DNA of 9,871 bases. It comes from Acidobacteriota bacterium. GTDB lineage: Bacteria; Acidobacteriota; Blastocatellia; Pyrinomonadales; Pyrinomonadaceae. Positions 4,428 through 9,871 of the stretch are shown here, piece after piece. The notes under the pieces were generated by a model. It did no database searches. It was not told the DNA's origin and saw nothing but the letters and a program-made list of their open reading frames with translations. Location: NCBI GenBank assembly GCA_019247865.1, contig JAFBAJ010000056.1:1-9871 (forward strand), given 5' to 3'. Made by a program: the position numbers and the translations under genes. The number at the start of each line of letters is the position of its first letter. Within the stretch, counting starts at the first letter, position 1.

Positions 4428-5738
4428 ATGAAGATTCTGTACATGCGCCATCTTTCCGTTTCCGCAGCGGCCTCGCTCACGATTCTATTGCTCATGCTGA
4501 ACGCCGGATGCGGAAGCAAGCAAGCCAAAGTGCAGGCCGCCGCCGCGCCGCCGCCGACGGTCGTCGTGGCTCAGGTGGAACAAAGAACGATCCCCATCTA
4601 CAGCGAGTTCGTCGGCCAGACCAGAGCACACGAGACGGTCGAGCTGCGCGCACGCATCGAGGGCGTGCTGGAGAAGGTCTACTTTCAGGAAGGCCAGCCG
4701 GTGCGCAAGGGCGCGCTGCTCTTCAGCATCGACAAACGCCCCTTCGAGGCGACGCTCCAATCCGCCAGGGCGCTGCTCGCCAAAGCTCAGTCCGATCTGG
4801 CACAGGCACGGCAACGCACAGACGTGATACAGGCGCAGGCCGAGCTGGCGGATGCGCAGGCGGTCTATAGCAAAACCGAGCAGGACTTGCGGCGTATCGC
4901 GCCGCTCGCCAAAGAAAAGGCCGTCACCGAGCTCGAACTGGACGCGGCCGTCGCGGCCCAGAAGTCCGCTCAGGCCAACGTCGAGGCGAAGCGCGCCAAT
5001 CTCACCAACCTCGAAGCTTCCGTCAAATACACCATCGAGCGCGCCGCCGCCGAAGTCTCCGCCGCCAAAGCCAGAGTCATCCAGGCGGAGCTGGATGTGA
5101 GCTATTGCAACATCTACTCTCCGATCAGCGGCATCATCGGCTTCAAGAACGTGGATGTCGGCAACCTCGTCGGACGCGGGGACGCGACGCTGCTCGCCAC
5201 AGTCTCTTCCTCCGAGCCGCTGCTGGTCGACTTCAACCTCAGCGAGATCGAGTACCTGAACCTGACCGACCCCGACAAAATCCGCAGCGAGAGACAGAGC
5301 CGCCGCATCGAGCTGGTGCTGGCCGACGACAGCGCGCATCAATTTGCCGGCTCGCTCAAGGCCGTCGACCGTACCGTTGACGCGCAGACCGGAACGATGA
5401 AGGTGCAGGTCAGTTTCCCGAACCCCGGCAGCTATCTGCGGCCGGGACAGTTTGCACGCGTGCGCGCCGTGGTCGCCGAGCGAGAGAACGCGATCCTCGT
5501 TCCACAAAAGGCCATTCAGGAGTTGCAGGGAGCCAAGACCGTGATGGTCGTGGACGCGCAGAACAAAGTCTCTCTCCGCACCGTCACGATCGGAGAGAAG
5601 TCGGACAACTACCTCGTCGTGACGGATGGGCTCAAGCCTGGAGAGCATGTGATCGTGGAGGGGATGCAGAAGGTCAGGCCCGGAAGCGAGGTGGTCCCAT
5701 CAGCGGGCGAGACGGCCCGGAAGGGCGAAGGGAGTTGA
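4428..5738 (+). CDS. RND efflux periplasmic adaptor (membrane fusion protein), lipoprotein
   Basis: This 436-residue adaptor of the AcrA/MexA family links the inner-membrane pump to the outer-membrane channel. A lipoprotein signal peptide ends at L-N-A-G-C with Cys28 as the likely lipidated residue; Asn at -3 is unusual, but G-C-G-S-K after a hydrophobic run is typical. After a Pro/Ala linker comes the first half of the lipoyl domain (68-105: A-R-I-E-G-V-L-E-K-V-Y-F-Q-E-G-Q-P-V-R-K-G). A long coiled-coil hairpin (about 106-226) follows, then the second lipoyl half with Y-S-P-I-S-G-I-I-G (230-238), the beta-barrel with T-V-D-A-Q-T-G-T-M (316-324) and L-R-P-G-Q-F (337-342), and a membrane-proximal domain to the C-terminus. 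Each hairpin arm seems roughly 20 residues longer than in AcrA as I remember it, which would lengthen the periplasmic reach. First gene of the three-gene efflux operon. Drug specificity cannot be read from sequence. Confidence 0.95.
   Translation: MKILYMRHLSVSAAASLTILLLMLNAGCGSKQAKVQAAAAPPPTVVVAQVEQRTIPIYSEFVGQTRAHETVELRARIEGVLEKVYFQEGQPVRKGALLFSIDKRPFEATLQSARALLAKAQSDLAQARQRTDVIQAQAELADAQAVYSKTEQDLRRIAPLAKEKAVTELELDAAVAAQKSAQANVEAKRANLTNLEASVKYTIERAAAEVSAAKARVIQAELDVSYCNIYSPISGIIGFKNVDVGNLVGRGDATLLATVSSSEPLLVDFNLSEIEYLNLTDPDKIRSERQSRRIELVLADDSAHQFAGSLKAVDRTVDAQTGTMKVQVSFPNPGSYLRPGQFARVRAVVAERENAILVPQKAIQELQGAKTVMVVDAQNKVSLRTVTIGEKSDNYLVVTDGLKPGEHVIVEGMQKVRPGSEVVPSAGETARKGEGS
5727..5734 (+). 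promoter_or_regulatory. Pump ribosome binding site inside the adaptor gene
   Basis: GAAGGGAG lies 7 bases before the GTG at 5742 and within the last codons of the adaptor gene, whose TGA is at 5736-5738. This layout couples pump translation to adaptor translation and supports the GTG start. Confidence 0.65.
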
Positions 5739-5741
5739 GAC

Positions 5742-8700
5742 GTGGCAAACTTCTTTATCGGCCGTCCGATCGTCGCCATCGTGATTTCGATCCTGACTCT
5801 CCTGCTCGGGGTCGTCATCATACGCGGTCTGTCCATCGAGCAGTATCCTTTCCTGGCTCCACCGAACATTCGCGTGACGGGAACCTATCCCGGCGCTTCG
5901 GCCGAAGCAGTCGAACAGTCCGTCGCCACTCCGATTGAGCAGGAAGTGAACGGCGTCGACCGCATGATCTACATGAAGTCGTCGAACACTTCGGATGGAC
6001 GCATGCTGCTCGACGTGAACTTCGAGGTCGGGACGGATCAGGACACGGCCAACGTGCTCACGCAGAACCGCGTCTCGACGGCCGCCGCACGTCTTCCGGC
6101 CGAGGTCAACCAGCAGGGCGTGACGGTCAAGAAACAGAGCCCCAGCATCCTGATGGTGATCTCGCTCTACTCGCCTAAGGACGCCTACGACGCCAACTTT
6201 CTGGTCAACTACTGCGGCATCAATCTGCGCGATCAGATCCTGCGCATTCCGGGCATCGCGCAGGTCGATCTCTTCGGCGGCACAGATTACGGGATGCGCG
6301 TCTGGATCAGACCCGACCGGTTAGCCAAGCTCGGTCTGACGCCCGCCGATGTGATCTCGGCCATCAAGGAGCAGAACCTGCAAGCGCCGGCCGGCAAGAT
6401 CGGCGCTCCGCCCACGCCCAATGAGCAGGAGTTCACCGAAACCCTGAGCGCGCCGGGCCGTCTCGTCACGCCCGAAGAGTTCGAGAACATCATCATTCGC
6501 CAGACCGGGACGGGCGCGGTCGTGCGGCTCAGGGACATCGGCCGCGCCGAGCTGGGCTCGCAGGATTACAACTCGTTCGGGCGGCTGAACGGCAAGCCGG
6601 GCGGCGCGATGGCCGTCTACCTGCTGCCGGGCGCGAACCAGCTCAAGGCCGCCGAGACGATCTACGAGACGATGGAGCATGCGAAGACGCTCTTTCCGCC
6701 CGACATGGATTACAAGATCGTCTACGACACCACGCCCGCCGTCGAGGCTTCAATCGAGGCGATCCTGCACACGTTCATCGAGGCGCTGGTGCTGGTCATC
6801 CTGGTCGTCTTCATCTTCCTCCAGAATGTTCGGGCGACGATCATTCCGGTGCTCACGATTCCGGTCTCGCTCATCGGCACGTTCATCTTCTTTCCCCTTC
6901 TCGGCTTCTCTATCAACACGCTCTCGATGTTCGGGCTGGTGCTCGCCATCGGCATCGTGGTGGACGACGCCATCGTCGTGGTCGAGGCCGTGATCCATCA
7001 CCTGGAACACGGCATGTCGCCTAAGGAGGCGACCTATCAGGCGATGAAGGAGGTGTCGGGGCCGGTCATCGGCATCGCGCTGATTCTCTCGGCGGTCTTC
7101 GTGCCGGTCGCGCTGCTGGCCGGGCTGGTCGGGAGCATGTACAAGCAGTTCGCGCTGACCATCGCCATCTCGGTGCTGCTCTCGGCCTTTAACGCGCTGT
7201 CGCTGACGCCTGCGCTCTGCGCCATGCTGCTCAAGCCGCCGAAACAGATGCGCGGGCCGCTCGGAACCTTTTTCCGCGGCTTCAATAAAGTCTTCGACGT
7301 GACGACCAACGGCTACGTCAAAGTTTCGCGGCTGCTCGTGCGCCGCTCGATCCTGACCATCGGCATCATCGGCGTGGTGATCGTCGGCGCGCTCCTCTTC
7401 GCGCGGCAGCTCCCGGCCGGATTCATCCCGGATGAAGATCAGGGCATCTTCGGCGTCAGCGTACAGCTTCCGCCCGGCGCTTCGCTGGCACGCACCAGCC
7501 AGGTGCTCAAGGAGGTCGAAGAGATTCTGGGGAAGACCGAAGGAATCGAATCCTATCAGACCGTCGGCGGCTACGGCGTCGTCACCAACACCTATCAAAC
7601 GAACTACGGGTCGATCTTCGCGCGTCTGAAGCCGTGGGACGAACGGCATGGCGAAGCCCTGCACGTGAAGGGCATCATGGCGAAGCTGCAACAACAGTTC
7701 GCGGCTATCCCGGAAGCCATCGTCTTCCCTTTCAACATCCCGACCCTCGCCGGGTTCGGCGCAGCTTCGGGCTTCAACTTCCTGATCCAGGATCGCAGCG
7801 GCTCGATGTCTGTGCAGCAACTGGGCGATCAGACGCAGAAGTTTTTAGCGGCGGCGCGGCAGAGACCTGAGCTGGGCACTGTCTTCACCTCGTTCGACCC
7901 GAACTACCCGCAGGTCAAAGTCGACCTCGACCGCGAGAAGGCGCGCACCCTCGGCGTCCCCGTCAATGAGGTCTTTCAGGCGATGTCAACCTCGATGGGC
8001 GGGACGTTCGTCAACGACTTCAATCGCTTCGGGCGGCTCTACCGCGTCTACGTGCAGGCGGAGTCCTCTTCGAGGCTCAAGCCCTCGGACATCGGCAATA
8101 TCTATGTCCGTTCCAGGACGACGGAGCAGATGATCCCGCTCTCGACGCTCGTCAGCATCGAGGACAATGCCGGGACGGAGCTGACGACTCGCTTCAACCT
8201 GCTGCGCTCGGTGGAGATTCAGGGTTCGCCGGCGCGCGGCTTCACTTCGGGGCAGTCGCTCGCCGCGCTGGAAAAGGTCTTCGCCGAGACGATGCCGCCC
8301 GAGATGGGCTTTGCCTATTCGTCGCTCTCCTACCAGGAAAAGATCGCGCCTCCAGCCGCGCCGACCTTCATCCTCGCCATCCTGGTAGTGTTCCTCCTGC
8401 TGGCCGCGATGTACGAGAGCCTGCGTCTGCCGTGGGCTGTGCTGCTGGGCTCGCCGCTGGTCGGGCTCGGAGCTTTCTTCGGCGTCTGGCTGGCGGGCTA
8501 CGACAACAACGTCTATGTGCAGATCGGTCTGGTCATGCTCATCGGCCTCGCCGCCAAGAACGCGATCCTGATCGTGGAGTTCGCCAAAGCCAAGCACGAG
8601 GAGGGATTGTCGCTGGAGGATGCGGCGCTGACCTCCGCGAAGCTGCGCTTCCGCCCGATCCTGATGACGGCCTTCGCCTTCATCCTCGGCGTGGTGCCGT

Positions 8701-8972
8701 TGATGAAAGCGAGCGGCGCGGGAGCCGGAGCGCAGAACGTGATGGGGACAGGCGTCTTCTGGGGCATGCTGGTCGCCACGGCGCTGGGCGTCTTTATCAT
8801 TCCCGGCAACTTCACTTTCGTCGAATCTCTGGGCCGCAAGCGACGCCTGAAGACTGCGCCAGAGTCGCCGCTGGTTGAGCCGCAACTGTTGGCGGTGGAG
8901 CACCCGTCTGTGAAGGCCGAACTCCAGCCGGTCGCGGCTTTGCAGACCGACGGAAAGGTCGAGCACTTATGA
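5742..8972 (+). CDS. RND multidrug efflux permease, HAE1 family (AcrB/MexB-like)
   Basis: This 1076-residue proton-driven inner-membrane pump is full length for the family (AcrB is about 1049). The GTG start gives the classic M-A-N-F-F-I-G-R-P-I opening. The layout is helix 1 (about 9-28), a first large periplasmic loop (about 30-335), helices 2-6 (about 340-500), helix 7 (about 537-555), a second periplasmic loop (about 556-870) and helices 8-12 (about 873-1025). Proton-relay residues are present: Asp408-Asp409 in G-I-V-V-D-D-A-I, Lys939 in G-L-A-A-K-N-A-I, Arg971 and Thr976 in L-R-F-R-P-I-L-M-T-A. Subunit-contact and docking regions look intact. Small oddities are G-V-F-W-G-M-L in the last helical region, where G-G-M is usual; I-P-G-N-F where P-V-F/L-Y is usual; and a Pro/Val-rich C-terminal tail of about 45 residues. 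It should form a trimer with the adaptor and the channel encoded on either side. Substrates are unknown. Confidence 0.97.
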   Translation: MANFFIGRPIVAIVISILTLLLGVVIIRGLSIEQYPFLAPPNIRVTGTYPGASAEAVEQSVATPIEQEVNGVDRMIYMKSSNTSDGRMLLDVNFEVGTDQDTANVLTQNRVSTAAARLPAEVNQQGVTVKKQSPSILMVISLYSPKDAYDANFLVNYCGINLRDQILRIPGIAQVDLFGGTDYGMRVWIRPDRLAKLGLTPADVISAIKEQNLQAPAGKIGAPPTPNEQEFTETLSAPGRLVTPEEFENIIIRQTGTGAVVRLRDIGRAELGSQDYNSFGRLNGKPGGAMAVYLLPGANQLKAAETIYETMEHAKTLFPPDMDYKIVYDTTPAVEASIEAILHTFIEALVLVILVVFIFLQNVRATIIPVLTIPVSLIGTFIFFPLLGFSINTLSMFGLVLAIGIVVDDAIVVVEAVIHHLEHGMSPKEATYQAMKEVSGPVIGIALILSAVFVPVALLAGLVGSMYKQFALTIAISVLLSAFNALSLTPALCAMLLKPPKQMRGPLGTFFRGFNKVFDVTTNGYVKVSRLLVRRSILTIGIIGVVIVGALLFARQLPAGFIPDEDQGIFGVSVQLPPGASLARTSQVLKEVEEILGKTEGIESYQTVGGYGVVTNTYQTNYGSIFARLKPWDERHGEALHVKGIMAKLQQQFAAIPEAIVFPFNIPTLAGFGAASGFNFLIQDRSGSMSVQQLGDQTQKFLAAARQRPELGTVFTSFDPNYPQVKVDLDREKARTLGVPVNEVFQAMSTSMGGTFVNDFNRFGRLYRVYVQAESSSRLKPSDIGNIYVRSRTTEQMIPLSTLVSIEDNAGTELTTRFNLLRSVEIQGSPARGFTSGQSLAALEKVFAETMPPEMGFAYSSLSYQEKIAPPAAPTFILAILVVFLLLAAMYESLRLPWAVLLGSPLVGLGAFFGVWLAGYDNNVYVQIGLVMLIGLAAKNAILIVEFAKAKHEEGLSLEDAALTSAKLRFRPILMTAFAFILGVVPLMKASGAGAGAQNVMGTGVFWGMLVATALGVFIIPGNFTFVESLGRKRRLKTAPESPLVEPQLLAVEHPSVKAELQPVAALQTDGKVEHL

Positions 8973-9871
8973 AGCGCTTCATGTGTGGACTGTTGATCGC
9001 CTGCCTGACGTTCATCAGCGCAGCCGGTCAGAACAAAAACAACGCGGCCACGAAAAAGAATGAAAAGCCGCAGGTTCAAACGCCTGCGGACTTCAGGGGC
9101 ACGGATGCCGCCACGACGCAGCCCGGCGCGCAAACCATAGCGGACTACAAGTGGTTCGAGGTCTTTCAGGACGAACAACTGCAGGCGCTGGTTCGCGGAG
9201 CGCTCGACCATAACTACGATCTGCGTGAAGCCGTCGCACGCGTGGACGCGGCGCGCGCCGAGCTGGGACTGACACGCTCCGAACAGTTTCCCACGCTCGG
9301 CGCGAGCACGGACTTAACGACCCAGCGCATCTCGCGCGACGGCGCGTTCACCGCGCCGGAGCCGGTCAAGCGTGATCGCACGTTCGGCAGCGTCCTGCTC
9401 AACCTGCTCAACTTCGAGCTCGACATCTGGGGACGGCTCAGAAAAGCTACGGCCGCGGCGCGGGCCGATCTGCTGGCGTCCGAAGAGGCGCGGCGGGCCG
9501 TGATGACCACGGTGGTGAGCGACGTGGCGACCTCCTACTTTATCCTGCGCGAGCTGGATTTCGAGCTGGAGATTGCACGGCGCACGCTCGCCTCGCGCCA
9601 GGAATCATTGCGGCTCATCAGGCTGCGGCAGGAGCGCGGCGTCTCGAATCTGCTCGAACTCCGGCAGGCCGAGGAGCTCGTCTACAACGCGACCGAAGTC
9701 ATTCCGGACCTTGAGCGCGCCATCGAACAGCAGGAGAACTTCATCAGTTTTCTGACGGGTCAGAATCCGCAAGCCATCTCGCGCGGACGCAACCTGACGG
9801 AGCAGCAGTTCCCGCCCGCTGTGCCCGCCGGTCTGCCGTCCGACCTGATCGAGCGTCGCCCGGACATACGC
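8969..9871 (+). CDS. Outer-membrane efflux channel, NodT/TolC family (incomplete at window end)
   Basis: The first 301 residues of an outer-membrane factor that normally runs about 460-500 residues are present; the frame is open to the window edge. The ATG overlaps the pump stop (ATGA), with GGAAAGG 10 bases upstream. After an export signal and a charged, Asn/Lys-rich linker comes the NodT-type start W-F-E-V-F-Q-D-E-Q-L (62-71). Then come D-L-R-E-A-V-A-R-V-D-A-A-R-A-E (85-99), F-P-T-L-G (107-111), the strand-turn motif F-E-L-D-I-W-G-R-L-R (150-159), long alpha-helical hairpin segments (about 160-265), and finally G-L-P-S-D-L-I-E-R-R-P-D-I-R, the standard start of the second repeat. The signal contains L-I-A-C (9-12), a formal lipobox, but the hydrophobic run before it is short and I-S-A-A-G-Q offers an ordinary cleavage site. 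The protein completes the tripartite pump. Confidence 0.95.
   Translation, partial: MKRFMCGLLIACLTFISAAGQNKNNAATKKNEKPQVQTPADFRGTDAATTQPGAQTIADYKWFEVFQDEQLQALVRGALDHNYDLREAVARVDAARAELGLTRSEQFPTLGASTDLTTQRISRDGAFTAPEPVKRDRTFGSVLLNLLNFELDIWGRLRKATAAARADLLASEEARRAVMTTVVSDVATSYFILRELDFELEIARRTLASRQESLRLIRLRQERGVSNLLELRQAEELVYNATEVIPDLERAIEQQENFISFLTGQNPQAISRGRNLTEQQFPPAVPAGLPSDLIERRPDIR

Noticed and set aside
4485..5648. Long minus-strand open frame of about 387 codons
   Set aside because: It lies antisense to the RND adaptor, whose domains are complete. The composition (Arg, Asp, Leu, Gly) is that of a GC-rich shadow frame.
6750..7820. Long minus-strand open frames antisense to the pump (also 7986-8966)
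   Set aside because: Both lie within the pump gene, which has all family motifs. The translations are extremely rich in Arg, Asp, His, Glu and Gln with no recognisable domain.

Overview
The window is GC-rich, tightly packed bacterial DNA from a diderm (Gram-negative-type) organism. It holds a complete periplasm-spanning efflux system, a small outer-membrane beta-barrel with a signal peptide, and strong AGGAG-type ribosome binding sites. The barrel protein (an F-G-G-Y-S motif at the start of the barrel, a Pro/Ala-rich linker after the signal) and the intergenic arrays of short palindromes built on GCCGCAGAGCGGC and GCTCCTACGGAGC suggest Acidobacteriota, perhaps class Blastocatellia. That placement is inferred from protein style and remembered repeat style. 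There is no rRNA, tRNA or marker gene to prove it.

Layout. Bases 38-4234 are all on the minus strand. In order of transcription they are: a short potassium-channel-like membrane protein (4234-3782), an outer-membrane beta-barrel protein (3703-2942), about 790 bases of non-coding hairpin repeats (2941-2154), then two overlapping predicted membrane proteins, DUF2254 family (2153-819) and DUF4239/bestrophin-like (838-38). A divergent intergenic region (4235-4427) separates these from a plus-strand operon of three genes: an RND periplasmic adaptor lipoprotein (4428-5738), an HAE1/AcrB-type inner-membrane pump (5742-8972) and a NodT/TolC-type outer-membrane channel (8969 to the window edge, incomplete).

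How the genes work together. The three plus-strand genes encode the three layers of a tripartite drug/solute efflux pump. They are translationally coupled: a 3-base gap with the pump's ribosome binding site inside the adaptor gene, then an ATGA overlap. No regulator is visible. The minus-strand genes are mostly envelope membrane proteins, and an ion or osmotic role is possible but unproven beyond the channel's selectivity filter.

The most unusual element is the repeat region. It contains two families of 13-14-base hairpins with different stem sequences but the same plan: a 5-bp stem, a 3-4-base loop, then a tail related to GRMATGTTTATA. The GCCGC family lies on the left in plus orientation and the GCTCC family on the right in minus orientation. 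They meet at a nested inverted repeat centred near base 2707. Exact local tandem duplications of 21, 25 and about 86-99 bases show that the array has grown by recent copying. No transposase, Cas gene or other obvious partner lies in the window.
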